Origin: Macrosoma leucophasiata
Lineage: Eukaryota; Arthropoda; Insecta; Lepidoptera; Hedylidae
Direction of reading: 5' to 3'
Length of the DNA stretch: 64,000 nucleotides
Assembly (NCBI GenBank): GCA_036365455.1
Contig: JAWQUS010000025.1
Span: 25,828,001-25,892,000, forward strand
This document shows, piece by piece, positions 40,950 to 51,430 of the stretch. The position numbers were made by a program, and so were the translations under genes. The notes beneath the pieces were generated by a model. That model searched no databases, was not told where the DNA came from, and saw only the letters and a list, made by a program, of their open reading frames with translations. How positions within the stretch are numbered: position 1 is the stretch's first letter; each line of letters begins with the position of its first letter.

Positions 40950-41332
40950 GGGAAGTGCGCATGGCCCCGTGGCTGGTGTAGATCGGAAGCGATCTACTCG
41001 GTTAAGCGATACGAGCGCGATCGGGTGTATAATGGGTGACCGGTAGTGGCAAATCAAAATCCGCGTATCCGTGTTTCGGAAGGCACGTTAAGCCGTCGGT
41101 CCCGGTTGCTATCGATAGATAGCGGTCGTTTAACCTTGTCGAAGGCCTTATGGGCAACATCCGACAGCGGGTTGGCCACTAACCCTTATCTCCACCAACC
41201 CGCATTGGAGCAGCGTGGTGGAGTAAGCTCCAGACCTCCCCAAGAAGGGGAAAGACTCGTGTCCAGCAGTTGCCTTAAGAACGTTTTAACTAATATGAAC
41301 ACCTAAAGGGTTGCCATTATGATATTATTATA
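40950..41332 (+). mobile_element. 5S-rRNA-derived SINE (family C)
   Basis: Head GCGCATGGCCCCGTGGC, 5S-like GGTTAAGCGATACGAGCG and ATGGGTGACCGG, body, and GGGTTGCCATTATG end. A 30-bp insert before the end carries GAACGTTTTAACTAATATG. Confidence 0.87.
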
Positions 41333-41385
41333 AGTCGTTGATCCTGCGCTTGATCTCTCTCCAGTCGTGTCGCATTGCCGTCCCG

Positions 41386-41598
41386 CTAGCAGAGAGTATG
41401 TAATAATACTACGTATAGAATGGACACTTCGACGTCCCGCCCGATATGCTCGCATCACTCAACCCTCTTCCCCTATTATGGGCGACGGTTGGTATTTTTG
41501 TACGTGCTACGCACACAGGTGCGCGTGTAAATACACGTCACTGATTGATGTCTGTGTAATAGAAACCAAATTAAGCGTTTGTATGGAATTTTGGCGGA
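41386..41598. repeat. unclassified repeat L
   Basis: It matches 63794-64000 over its whole visible length: GTAATAATACTACGTATA, GTGCTACGCACACAGGTG, TACACGTCACTGATTGATG, and AATTAAGCGTTTGTATGG. No terminal structure seen. The plus frame 41367-41660 is not supported as a gene. Confidence 0.75.
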
Positions 41599-41714
41599 GT
41601 GTCCGCGGTATGCCGCTAGGCTATGAGAGTGAGGAAATAGGGACCTATTCCACCTTATAAGTTATTCCACATATTTAAAAACTGTTTTTAAACCACGCGA
41701 CCGTTAATGTATCC

Positions 41715-41909
41715 TTTTTTTTACTATGTACTGGAAGTGACAAACAAGCATGCAGTTCACATTGATGTTAAATGATGACTGCAGTCTTTAGACACCCACA
41801 CAAAGACCGAGGTCAAAAAGAAGACTACCATTTAGCGGCAAGTATATTAGATAATGCGGTGGTGCCTACGCCCGCGAGCTCCATCACTCGAGCTCTACCA
41901 CCAGTACAC
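41715..41909 (-). mobile_element. family B with internal deletion
   Basis: Tail side 41730-41820, then a jump from GGTCAAAAAG to ACTACCATTTAGCGGC. Head GAGCTCTACCACCAGT is intact. About 110 bp of centre is lost. Confidence 0.85.
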
Positions 41910-42306
41910 AGTCTGCTTTTTCTTCGTTTGAGAATAAAACGAACCGGTGAAGGTTTTTTCTTAAATACAATTTAATTCGACTGTATTTAGGAGAATTAGT
42001 TCGATGATACGCTTTTTGAAGATCAAGAAGACCCTTGTCTGTGAGTTAGTGGCTGCTAAGTTAATACAACACAAATTTATGTAAAATATCTATCGGCAAT
42101 CGATTACGGAGTATCTCGAGTATTTGGCGTAAAGAACGGGATGGGGCGTTGTTGAACCGATTGTTTAAAAAATTAAATTTGAAACCTATTTACAGACCTG
42201 TTTATTTTCCAATGATATGGACATTTCTGCTTTCGTATTATATTCATTTTGGTATCCTTTTTCATATAAGAAAGAAAGAAAGAAATAAAACAATAATTTG
42301 GACAGC
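41910..42306. other. no recognisable gene
   Basis: Unassigned; a short AAGA tract lies near 42272. Confidence 0.35.
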
Positions 42307-42456
42307 ACAGAGACATATATGTATCTTCACGCCAGGTCCCTAACGGGGTAGGCAGAGAGTGTAGAGCGCCAGACATCCCGGTTCTGACAAACCTCTCGTG
42401 CCTCGTCTACCTTCATCATTCTCTTCATACATGTACGCCGATTCCTACAGAGACAT
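42307..42456 (-). mobile_element. LINE1 3' fragment with 10-bp TSD
   Basis: ACAGAGACAT occurs at 42307-42316 and 42447-42456. The 130-bp insert is the extreme C-terminus and 3' end of LINE1 on the minus strand (GTATCTTCACGCCAGGTCCC on plus). Confidence 0.85.
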
Positions 42457-42474
42457 GACATATAATAACCTTTT

Positions 42475-42662
42475 AACTAGAGGTAGAGCTCCAGTTAAAA
42501 AGTTAAGCTCCTTTGCCTAATATAATTGTCGCTAAATGGTAGTGTTCAGCACTATCGTGTTCCGGTCAAGTGGTAATTTACGGCCCTGTAATTTCCGGCA
42601 CAGCGGCATATTACCTTACGCCTCAGGAGTGGTAACGCATCTGTATTTTCGACCTTGGTATA
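42475..42662 (+). mobile_element. family B, truncated at both ends
   Basis: TAGAGGTAGAGCTCCAGTTA through GTTCCGGTCAAGTGGTAATT to CTGTATTTTCGACC. The tail is lost. Confidence 0.75.
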
Positions 42663-42734
42663 ATAATAACCTATCTTATCTATAATAACCTATCTAACCT
42701 TATTATAAAATTATAATTACATTATAATAGAGCC

Positions 42735-43125
42735 TAGAATCGCGCATGGCCCCGCGGCTGGTGTAGATCGGGAGCGATCCACTCGGTTAAGCATTACAGG
42801 CGCGGACGGGTGTGTCATAGGTGACCGCTAGTGGAAAATTAAAATGCGCGTTTCCGTGCTTCGGAGGGCACGTCAAGCCGTCGGCCCCGATTGCTATCGA
42901 TAGATAGCAGTCGTCAAACCTTGTCGGAGGCCTCATGGGCAGTTTGAAAACATCCTTCAGCCGGTTGGCCACGTATATCCATCAATCCGCATTGGAGCAG
43001 TGTGGTGGAGTAAGCTCCAAGCCTCCTCCTAAATAGAGGCTCTCCCCTATTTGGATCCCCTACGAGTCTCTACTCGTGCTCAGCAGTGGGACGTTTAATG
43101 GGTTGCCATTATCATTATTACAGCC
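42735..43125 (+). mobile_element. 5S-rRNA-derived SINE (family C)
   Basis: Complete, with head CGCGCATGGCCCCGCGGC, GGTTAAGCATTACAGGCGCG, and end GGGTTGCCATTATCATTATT. A partly duplicated CCTCCTAAATAGAGGCTCTCC stretch precedes the end (word split here: CCTCCTAAATAGAGG). Confidence 0.87.
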
Positions 43126-43272
43126 TATGTCACTCAGTGAAGATGCAGCTTTCCAATGGTGAAAAAAACTTTAAAAACTGGTCTAGTAGTTTCGTGTGAA
43201 AACGTTACAAACGAACAAACAAAAACACAAATGTTTCCTCTTCATAATTTTAGTATAGACAGTATAGATATG
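43126..43272 (+). mobile_element. F-like fragment
   Basis: AACTGGTCTAGTAGTTTCG, ACAAACGAACAAACAAAAAC and a TTAGTATAGA end are the RTE/F-type sentence in a diverged form. Confidence 0.45.
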
Positions 43273-43689
43273 GGTAGTATCTAAATAAAATTTCCATTTT
43301 GGTATGTAAATCTTAAATCATGTTATCAAGACCCTTAGTCGTTAGCACCCTTTGCCAAAGTACAATTAACTCCAATCTTAAACTTAACAATTACCTTAAT
43401 CCCGAGTCATTACTGAACCATACAAAACTTCATTCAGCGTCAGGTGTTAACAGCAATTATACTTCTTAACTTTTCAATTCCGCCTGGCAACACTTAATTT
43501 ATGTTTTGTTGCAAATTTATGGCTTCCTTAATTGTTCGGTCTCATGCTCTCTCTGTTGAATGGGAATTTCTTAACTACTGTTTTTATGTCTAATTTTTGC
43601 TTTTTATTTCGCATTTTGTTTTTATTGTTTTGCGTCGTGGGATTTCTTTTGTAGAAACAGAGGAAATATTGAAAAAAAATGCAAAAAGA
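43273..43689. other. no recognisable gene
   Basis: AT-rich; the minus frame 43528-43773 has no domain. Confidence 0.4.
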
Positions 43690-43810
43690 AGTCGGTATGA
43701 TTTTTTGGCGAATTTGTAGTTTGCAAGGTCCCATCAGAATATCAGTGCTGTAGCACCACTTTTTTGACGTCACACACTTTTACTTGTATTTATTTTCTGT
43801 TAGTTTTTTT
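43690..43810 (+). repeat. repeat K, diverged fragment
   Basis: GGTCCCATCAGAATATCAGTG and GCTGTAGCACCAC correspond to the 22.85 kb copy (first word partly shown: CCCATCAGAATATCAGTG). Confidence 0.45.
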
Positions 43811-44219
43811 TGATAATACATACCTACATCTAAATATATACTTATATTAAATATACTTATACCTTTGATATAAGTATGAAAGTTACTCTATTTACCTATT
43901 AAGTTTTGTTAAAGAAGTTAAAGAACTAGTTTTTACTAAATGCCTTTATAAAAACAGGAGTTACTTATACCTTAAAATCATTAAATAAGCAAGCTATCAA
44001 GCTAATAGTTATAGCAAAAACTAATTCTGTCTAGGAAAAACACGTTCTATCTAAAACTTGTTTTAACTATAACAAATACGTTTTGAAATATCAACCCATC
44101 AACATAGTACTTTAATAACTCTATCTTCACACTAACTTCGGTAGGATCATATTATTTTGACATTAACTACCCAATTTTGTCCACGAAATATTACGATCGT
44201 GAAATCTAATACAGTTTGA
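43811..44219. other. no recognisable gene
   Basis: Unassigned AT-rich DNA. Confidence 0.35.
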
Positions 44220-44595
44220 GTGCAATATCCGTACGGTGCCGCCAGTAACTTGAGACTCGAGATAGCTAAGTCATCCCGTAACTAGGTCATGAATATGACG
44301 AGACGATATTATATCCGTCAATTGTGGAACGATTAAAAGAAATATGTTTTTGTTTGAAAGGGTATATACTCGTACTTTCTACCTACCTACTCCTTTTGTC
44401 TCAAAGTCAGTTGTCGATGTTACTGTAATATATCATTATAAAAATATGTGCAATACCCGTACGGTGCCGCCAGTAACTTGAGACTCGAGATAGCTAAGTC
44501 ATCCCGTAACTGGGTCATGAGTATGACGAGACGATATATCCGTCAATCGTGGGACGATTTCAAAAAATATGTTTTCTGGTTGAAAGGGTATATTT
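44220..44595. repeat. tandem duplication, two ~150-bp copies 229 bp apart
   Basis: 44220-44370 and 44449-44595 share TACGGTGCCGCCAGTAACTT, CGAGATAGCTAAGTCATCCC and TATGACGAGACGATAT. A third, weaker relative lies at 46551-46620 (CAACAGCTAAGTCAC, GTAACTGGGTCAT). This spacing and later GC-rich 44640-44750 block could be LTR-derived, but I see no gag/pol. Confidence 0.7.
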
Positions 44596-44875
44596 TATAA
44601 GTGGATTTTTTTTTGTTTGTCAGTCAAGTCAGTTTTATGTGGAATAGTGTGTGTCAGCTTCGACGCACGACGAGAGTTAACTCGGTGTGCGTAAGGAGAT
44701 CAGTAGTGTGCGGCCGAGTGAAACACGTCCGCTCGGTCGCAGCGCTCTAGTTTTTACTATTACGATACTTTACTTGATATTTGATTGTAAGGTATAAGTA
44801 GTTCTTATTTTAACAATGGAATTTGGTAAAAACTAGTATTAACTAGGAAAAATGCGTTTTTTCTAAAAGCAGAGA
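44596..44875. other. no gene; GC-rich patch 44650-44755
   Basis: A GC-rich patch (CTTCGACGCACGACGAGAG, CACGTCCGCTCGGTCGCAG) of unknown origin follows the duplication. Confidence 0.4.
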
Positions 44876-45062
44876 AATCAAAATGCAGATGCGTTGCCCT
44901 TGAGACTTTAGTTGTTGTGTCTATGTGATAGTTATTACGGGGCCATACATTACCATGTAACCGGAACATGTAGTGCTGAACACTACCATTTGGCGGCAGA
45001 TAGATTACGTAATGCGGTGCGGTGGTGCCTACACCCTGCACTGGAACTCTACCACCAGTGAC
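44876..45062 (-). mobile_element. family B, 5' two thirds
   Basis: AAATGCAGATGCG on the left through AACATGTAGTGCTGAACAC to GGAACTCTACCACCAGT. The tail part is absent; GCGGTGCGGTGGTGCC shows a small tandem slip. Confidence 0.8.
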
Positions 45063-45251
45063 TACCACAGTTCTATTATGTATTAACAAATTATATAATG
45101 TGCCCGAGTTAAATGTATTTTATTTATTTGTTTCATACGAAGAAACGAAACAAAGCTTATAGCGATTCAGCTTAGATTCGAAATTAAAGATCATGTCACA
45201 CATACACATTTCTCTCATTTATTTCGATCAGATAAGATACTGAAACTGCTT

Positions 45252-46061
45252 TATTTGCTACAGCCTTTTTTTTTTACGCGTGGAAACCCTCATGGGCGTC
45301 CGCCGTCTAGGGGAAACGACGGCGGGTAGTGTGAGACTCGTACTCATTAAAACCCCGCGGTGTTCCGACTCTTCCGCCATCAGTGGCGGGGACACGGGAA
45401 CGCTTACGCACACATCCGCGACCCCGCCGGCGGCTGCTCGTCTCCGAGCCATCCGCAGGTTGAGCTCTTTGGCTCCAACCAACACTAGTGGCGTGCGGAA
45501 CACGTGCACGCCACCCAGCTTGGGACCTTTCTCCATTTGGGCGACGGACATCCCCTAGTCCGACACCCAAAGGTCCTTGCCCCGACTACTCACAACGACA
45601 GGCGTCCCAAGACGCCCGGGTGGAGGAGTTCAAGGGCACTCTGTCCGGCCCCGGGGGAACGGGAATGACAGGGATGAACTGACCTTCAACCGCCCTCCCC
45701 GTGGCCCCACCACGTCCCTATCGAGCGGCGGGACCACCGCTAGGCGGCTGGGGATAGGGTGCAGGGCCAACGACATACCCATACACCTCTTCCCCAGCCG
45801 CCTTCCCACCACGTCACCATCTGACGGCGGGACCACCGTTAGGCGGCTGGGGATAGGGTGCAGGGCCAACAAAATACCCGTACACCTCCTCCCCAGCCGT
45901 CTCCTCTCCACAGCAGCGAGTGGCGAGCAGAGCCACGCCAAACACCGCCCCCCTCTCTGGGCTCCTCTTGGCCCCGCCGGTGTGGGGACAACCACCGGGC
46001 ACTGAGCCCTCCCGCCACGACAAGGCGGAAACCCTTGAGGGGGGGGATATTTGCTACAGCC
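45252..46061 (-). mobile_element. GC-rich non-LTR (R1-like) 3' fragment with 14-bp TSD
   Basis: TATTTGCTACAGCC is duplicated at 45252-45265 and 46048-46061. The insert is about 780 bp and strongly GC-rich, and ends in poly(A) when read on the minus strand (T run at 45266-45275). A related segment at 51.5-51.75 kb shares GGACTAGGGGATGTCC and a GCACTAGTGGTGGTTGGAGC-type word. A 99-bp unit is tandemly repeated at 45707-45805 and 45806-45904. The many frames of 60-146 codons over both strands reflect the high GC content. I assign an R1-group 3' region only tentatively. Confidence 0.75.
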
Positions 46062-46325
46062 ATGAGACATGACAAAGGTAGGTAAGTACCTATATTTTAA
46101 CTTAGGTACATCCTTAAAATAAGGACTTGAAACATTAACGTAAAAAATTTTTTTTTTTTTTTAATTTTAGATATCTAAATAAAAATATCAAAACAACCAA
46201 AACTTATTACTAACACAGAATACCTTATAACGACTTACTTACGTAAAACCCACCTACGGTGTGTAGATGATGTTATTACCACATTTTTTTCAATGAAATA
46301 TTAGGAATCCATAATAATCATAATT
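46062..46325. other. no recognisable gene
   Basis: AT-rich with a T run at 46150; unassigned. Confidence 0.35.
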
Positions 46326-46371
46326 GGGTACATTAAATTGTGAAACTATCTTTTCACAATTTAATGTACCC
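46326..46371. repeat. 20-bp perfect inverted repeat, 6-nt loop
   Basis: Arms GGGTACATTAAATTGTGAAA (46326-46345) and its exact complement (46352-46371) flank CTATCT. No coding frame or element edge coincides with it. Confidence 0.92.
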
Positions 46372-46744
46372 TACCTATAGTAATGTATACAATCAACACG
46401 TGCTGCTCTTTAGTGACTGTTATTTTATTATTTTTACATATATAAAGTAAATCCGTAATTGGATGTAAGATATATATATAAGTTAAATGTAAGTACCTTT
46501 AAGATCTGCGGATTTTGTGAATTAATAAAAAAAAAAAAAAAAAAATCCGCTTATAACTTGAGCCTACCAGACACAACAGCTAAGTCACTTGGTAACTGGG
46601 TCATACGGAGACAGAGAATCTGAGTGAAATCAGATTGAACTGACCAATTAAATTAATTATAACTCTGATGTTGTATATCAGTTGTTGTATAAAGACGATA
46701 GCTGTAAGAATTTATTAATAGCGAATGTGGCTGTGCTAAGATTT
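46372..46744. other. no gene; A19-type run and duplicate of 44.2 kb words
   Basis: An A run lies at 46527-46545. 46551-46620 is a weak third copy of the 44.2 kb repeat. Confidence 0.4.
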
Positions 46745-47065
46745 TTTTAATGTATTGAAGGTGACAAAGGAGCACGCAGTTCAAATTGATGTTAAGTGAT
46801 GGGGCTATAGACACCCACACAGAAACCAGATATCAAAATGCAGATGCGTTACCACTTCTAAGGCAGTGTGGTGTTATGCTTCTGTGCCGGAAATAACACG
46901 GCCGTATATTACCATCTGACCGAAACACGATAGTGGTGAACACTATCATTTAGCGGCAAGTATAATAAGCAAGTAAATTGAGCTCGCGGGCGTAGGCACC
47001 ACCGCATTACCTAATTTACTTGCCGCTAAATGGTAGTGCTCAGCACTATCATGTTTGGTTCCGGT
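46745..47065. mobile_element. two B copies, tail-to-head inverted
   Basis: 46745-46972 is minus (tail GGTGACAAAGGAGCACGCAG). 46975-47065 is plus (GAGCTCGCGGGCGTAGGC to CAGCACTATCATG). The second begins about 20 bp into the B head. Confidence 0.8.
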
Positions 47066-47609
47066 CCACATAAAGAAAAAGACACATAAGGTTACATAAA
47101 GAAAAAGATAAACCGAAATATAAATCCAAGTAGAAAGAATCAAAAATAATAAAGCAATACTAGATAGATCTAGTCCAGTTTGAACATTACCAAAACACAA
47201 ATATCTAGCTGACATTTCTTAAACTCTTGGAACGCAATTTCATTCTCCGTTATACACATATTATGGGTACTTTAAAGAAATACGAATGTAACATAACCCG
47301 GTATTTTCCTCAAAACTTTCGTTTCCTTAGAACAATATGGTATATTGACGCTGGGAAAACTTTGAACATAAGTTACATAACATTCATCCATATTAATCTT
47401 GATATTAACTAAGTTTTATTTCAGTGCGCAAACAAAAAACTTTACCAGTATTTCATTAGTACGCGATCTATAAACGAATCTTATAAACACAGAATTTTAG
47501 TTCCAGAAATGAAATCAAATGACTGGTTGTACCTAATCATTACCAAATCTTTATACAACTTCTAAAAGACAAATTTTAAGGGGTATATTAATTTGAGGGA
47601 CTCAACACA
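47066..47609. other. no recognisable gene
   Basis: Unassigned; the 61-codon frame 47227-47412 has no domain. Confidence 0.4.
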
Positions 47610-47876
47610 GGAGGGTGCGGAGAAGAGATCAGACGACGGTGTGCCATTACCCGGTCGGCAGTGGAACGGCTAGGCAAGATCTGGGGTAGGACAAGAGGAT
47701 CACCAAGACCACGAAAGTCAGATTGATGAAGTGCCTTGTGTTTCCAATCTTTCTTTATGCAACAGAAACATGGTCTCTGAGACTGCCAGACCGTCGTAAA
47801 ATCAAATAAATTATTTCAAATTGGTCTACAAGGACACTTTTGCATTGTTAGTTTACAAGCTACCTATAGCGAATAA
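47610..47876 (+). pseudogene. LINE C-terminal fragment and 3' tail
   Basis: 47690-47800 encodes RITKTTKVRLMKCLVFPIF, LYATETWSLRLPDRRKI, typical of the region just after the polymerase core in RTE-like LINEs. The tail at 47806-47876 (TTGGTCTACAAGGACACTTT) is the same as the insert in the C SINE at 28.5 kb. It is internally deleted between the coding fragment and the tail. Confidence 0.7.
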
Positions 47877-48384
47877 CTTACAATAATAAATATAATCCAA
47901 TAAGTATTAATAATTATCAAATTAAAATATTCAAATTAAATTAAATTAAAATTTAACCGATTTTATACATCGAGTTTGAAAAATTCTTTCAGTGTCAGAT
48001 AGCCCAATTATAAAAGCTGGCTTTAGGCTATTATACCATCACGTTAAGATGAATAAGAGAGAACGATTGAAACCGCGCGAAGCCGGGGCGGACCGCTATT
48101 TGTTGATAAAGTGAATAATCAAATGGTCTTTAGTCTAAAGTTGTAGTAAGCAAACTAGTTTGGTTTGTGCAGTTGTAACTCGATCTAGTACCAAAGTTTG
48201 GAAACTCCCACAATCTATGCTTGTTTACTTTAGTATTGCACTAGGAAATCGTGACCAGCGACTTGGGGATTGTGTTTCCAATATCATAAAGGGTTCAGAG
48301 AAATAATAGAACAAATGGTTTGCGCAATGTGAATTTAATCAGAAGATTTCAAATTCTTCGAAAAAAAAATTAAAAAATGTAAGG
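47877..48384. other. no gene; F remnant near 48.07 kb
   Basis: CGCGCGAAGCCGGGGCGGAC at 48077 is an F-type end. The rest is unassigned. Confidence 0.4.
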
Positions 48385-48676
48385 GGTCTCAACCAACGCC
48401 TTTGAGACTCAAGCCAACCTCACCTGCACGTGGTGCACCCTGCTGCACAACAAACGAGACTCTGGCGACCTGCCAACACGCACTGGAACAGCGTGGCGAG
48501 TTATGGTCTAAACCCCCCAGATGGAAATGCAGACAAGGGAAAGGCCCCAAGTGCCCGGCGGCTCCAGTAGCTTAACCAGCGTGGATGGGCGCTAGTCGAG
48601 CTCTGGAGCCAGGGGTGCTAAGAATCTCCGGGTGAGTCGCTTCCGTCAAACGACTTCGGCATGCACAACGGAATAA

Positions 48677-49411
48677 CGACGTTGGTTATCACTGGAAACA
48701 TACAACAATACACGCACTTTAAGGACAGACGAGAAAATTGCTGAGCTGGAAGAAGAATTGAACAAGTTGCACTGGGACATCTTGGGGCTATCTGAAGTCC
48801 GTAGAGAGGGAGAGGACACGATAACCCTAAAGTCTGGCAACTTGTTCTTCTACCGGGAGGGCGACCAGCAGTCCCAAGGTGGTGTCGGGTTTATCGTCCA
48901 CAAGTCTCTCGTTAACAACATTGAATGCATCACGAGTGTGTCGAGTAGGGTCGCGTACCTGATACTCAGAATATCCAAGAGATATTCCTTGAAGGTCATC
49001 CAGGTCTACGCACCGACCTCGGCACATCCGGACGACGAGGTGGAAGCTATGTATGAGGACATAAGTAGGGCCATACATACTTCCAAAACGTATTTCACTG
49101 TTGTTATGGGAGACTTCAACGCAAAGCTGGGCAAGAAATGCGATAATGAGCTGAGAGTGGGACAATTTGGATGTGGGCATCGGAACCCTAGAGGCCAGAG
49201 GCTGGCCATTTTTCTGGAGAAGGAGGAACTCTTCATGATGAAATCCTTTTTCAAGAAGTCGCCTCATAGGAAATGGACCTGGATGAGCCCCGACGGTTCC
49301 ACAAAAAATGAGATAAACTTCATTATGACCACTAAGAAACACATATTCAATGATGTCTCCGAAAAATCGCTTTGCTTGCCTGGAGGATTGCATCTCAGAG
49401 GACGATATGAA
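48677..49411 (+). pseudogene. LINE2 apurinic-type endonuclease domain (damaged)
   Basis: The frame opens after a TAA at 48674 with ETYNNTRTLRTDEKIAELEE, close to the expected start of an RTE endonuclease. It continues with LGLSEVRREGED (catalytic Glu), GGVGFIVHKSL, LKVIQVYAPTS, VVMGDFNAKLG (Asp/Asn pair) and WTWMSPDGSTKNEINFIM. The usual NEIDYI is NEINFI here, replacing a catalytic Asp. The final SDHR motif is missing because the frame breaks near 49376. The domain nicks target DNA in active elements; this copy should not. Confidence 0.88.
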
Positions 49412-51419
49412 TAACAGGTTGGTAGAAACTGTCCATTCGGTGGGGTCTAAATACTTCAAAACCCGCCGACGAAATAGACCTCAAAAACTCACCGATCAAA
49501 CCCTCAACCTTATGGCACAACGACGCTCAATGACACTGCAGACCTCTGATACAGCTAAAAAATACCGGCAACTTACAGCAATAGACAGATCCAACAGTCC
49601 TTGCGGCACGACATCAGATCCTTCAACACAAAATGTGTTGAGGAAACGATAGAGCGGAATAAAGGCTCTAAGATGTTTGCAAGGGATCTGTCTATTGGAC
49701 AGAGCCGGCTGATGCAGCTGAAGACAGACGACGGCAGTTTAGCGTCGACTAAGCCTGAGGTAATGCGAATGAGATCGAGAGGTTCTATGGGCAGTTATAT
49801 ACCTCGGTCGCACAACCTGCCTCTGATTTGGTCAGAGACCCTAGAGCCAAATTAACCCGACACTATACCGAAGATATCCCGGACATCAAGCCTGTACGAG
49901 ATTAGGATGGCCCTTAAACAGCTTAAGAACAACAAGGCGCCTGGAGAGGACGGAATCACGACACAGCTTCTGCAAGCGGGTGGATTACCGTTACTGAAAG
50001 TCCTTCAGAAGCTCTTTAATTCCGTCCTATTCCAAGGTACTACGCCAGAAGCATGGAACAGAGGCGTGGTGGTGCTTTTCTTCAAAAAAGGTGATAAAGC
50101 CCTATTGAAGAATTATAGACCCATATTGCTTCTGAGCCATGTCTACAAGCTGTTTTCGAGGGTGATCACGAACCGTCTCGCTCGCAGGTTTGATGACTTC
50201 CAGCCTCCCGAACAAGCCGGTTTCCGAAAAGGCTATAGTACCATAGACCATATACACACGCTGCGGCAGGTTATACAGAAGTCCGAGGAGTATAACCGGC
50301 CATTATGCTTAGCGTTCGTGGACTATGAGAAAGCCTTTGATTCGGTTGAAACATGGGCTGTGCTGCAGTCTTTACAGCGTTGCCACATTGACTATCGGTA
50401 TATCGAAGTGTTGAAGTGTTTGTATAAAAACGCCAACATGTCAGTCCGAGTACAGGACCAATGCATGAGGGCGATTCCTTTGCAGAGGGGAGTAAGACAG
50501 GGGGATGTCATTTCACCTCTGCTCTTCACCAATGCAATGAAAGACGCCTTCAAGCTCCTGGAATGGCAAGGATTAGGCATCAATATCAACGGCGAATACA
50601 ACACTCACCTTCGGTTTGCCGACGATATTATAGTCATGGCAGAGTCGCTGGAAGATCTCAGCACAATGCTCGAAGATCTCAATCGAGTGTTCCAAAGAGT
50701 GGGCCTTAAAATGAACATGGATTCTTATCCATGTTCATTTTATCTTTATGTTCATTTTCGAGAGTAAGTTCATGTTCAATAACCTTGTATCGCCCACTCC
50801 AGTGTCCATTGGGAACTCGATCCTCGAAGTTGTCTACGAATATGTCTATTTAGGACAAACCATACAACTAGGCAGGTCGAACTTCGAGAAAGAGGTCATT
50901 CGCCGAATCCAACTCGGCTGGGCAGCGTTCGGGAAGTTAAGGAGCGTTTTCTCGTTAAACATCCCGCAGTCCTTGAAGACGAAAGTCTTTAATCAGTGCG
51001 TTTTGCCGGTGATGACCTACGGTGCCGAGACGTGGTTTCTCACTAAGGGTCTCGTACGGAAGCTCCAAGTCACTCAGCGGTCAATGGAAAGGGCTATGCT
51101 CGGCGTTTCCCTACTGTATCGAATCAGAAATGAGGAGATCCGTAGGCGAACGAAAGTCGCTGACATAGCCAAGCAGATTTCCAAGCTGAAGTGGTAATGG
51201 GAAGGGCACATAGTTCGGAGAACCGATAGCCGCTGGGGCAGAAAGGTTCTCGAGTGGAGACCACGTATCGGCAAATGCAGCGTAGGACGTCCACCTGCAA
51301 GATGGACCGACGATCTAGTCAAGGCTGCTGGTACCCGCTGGATGCACGTCGCTTCCGATCGATCGGCATGGAGGTCATTGGGGGAGGACTATGTTCAGCA
51401 GTGGACGTCCTATGGCTGA
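49385..51419 (+). pseudogene. LINE2 reverse transcriptase and C-terminal domain (damaged)
   Basis: Linker pieces in shifting frames (MNNRLVETVHSVGSKYF, KGSKMFARDLSIGQSRL) lead to an open frame from 49907 to 50767: NNKAPGEDGITTQLL, GVVVLFFKKGD, NYRPILLLSHVYKLFSRV, EQAGFRKGYSTIDHIHTLRQ, motif A FVDYEKAFDSV, motif B GVRQGDVISPLLF and motif C LRFADDIIVMAES. A palindromic insertion at about 50720 shifts the frame. The C-terminus continues from 50764 with MFNNLVSPTPVSIGNSI, LPVMTYGAETWFL, RIRNEEIRRRTKVADIAK, a stop at 51195, and finally GRPPARWTDDLVKAAG and YVQQWTSYG ending at 51419. Polymerase Asp residues are intact, but several frame breaks make it inactive. Confidence 0.9.
50707..50742. repeat. 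16-bp perfect hairpin inserted in the polymerase gene
   Basis: Arms at 50707-50722 and 50727-50742 surround the loop TCTT. In the related protein order the sequence should pass from GLKMNMD to a Lys-Thr-Lys run and VMFNNL. Here the first seven codons are instead copied backwards, and about 40 extra bases follow. Confidence 0.88.
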
Positions 51420-51430
51420 TATGATGATCA

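Larger units (their letters stand above)
48385..51430 (+). mobile_element. LINE2: RTE-type non-LTR retrotransposon, nearly full length
   Basis: A GC-richer 5' region of about 290 bp (48385-48675) with no clear frame is followed by an endonuclease domain, a linker, a reverse transcriptase and a C-terminal region. The element ends at TATGGCTGATATGATGATCA, the start of the ATG-type tail seen in its truncated relatives. Length is about 3.05 kb, close to the 3.2-3.5 kb normal for RTE elements. I did not find a clear target-site duplication. Confidence 0.88.

Noticed and set aside
45258..46085. A GC-rich host gene with frames up to 146 codons
   Set aside because: Frames are open on both strands because of base composition, the block is bounded by a perfect 14-bp duplication, and it ends in poly(A). 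It is a retrotransposon insert.
48827..49459. 210-codon minus-strand frame
   Set aside because: Antisense of the LINE2 endonuclease; no domain of its own.
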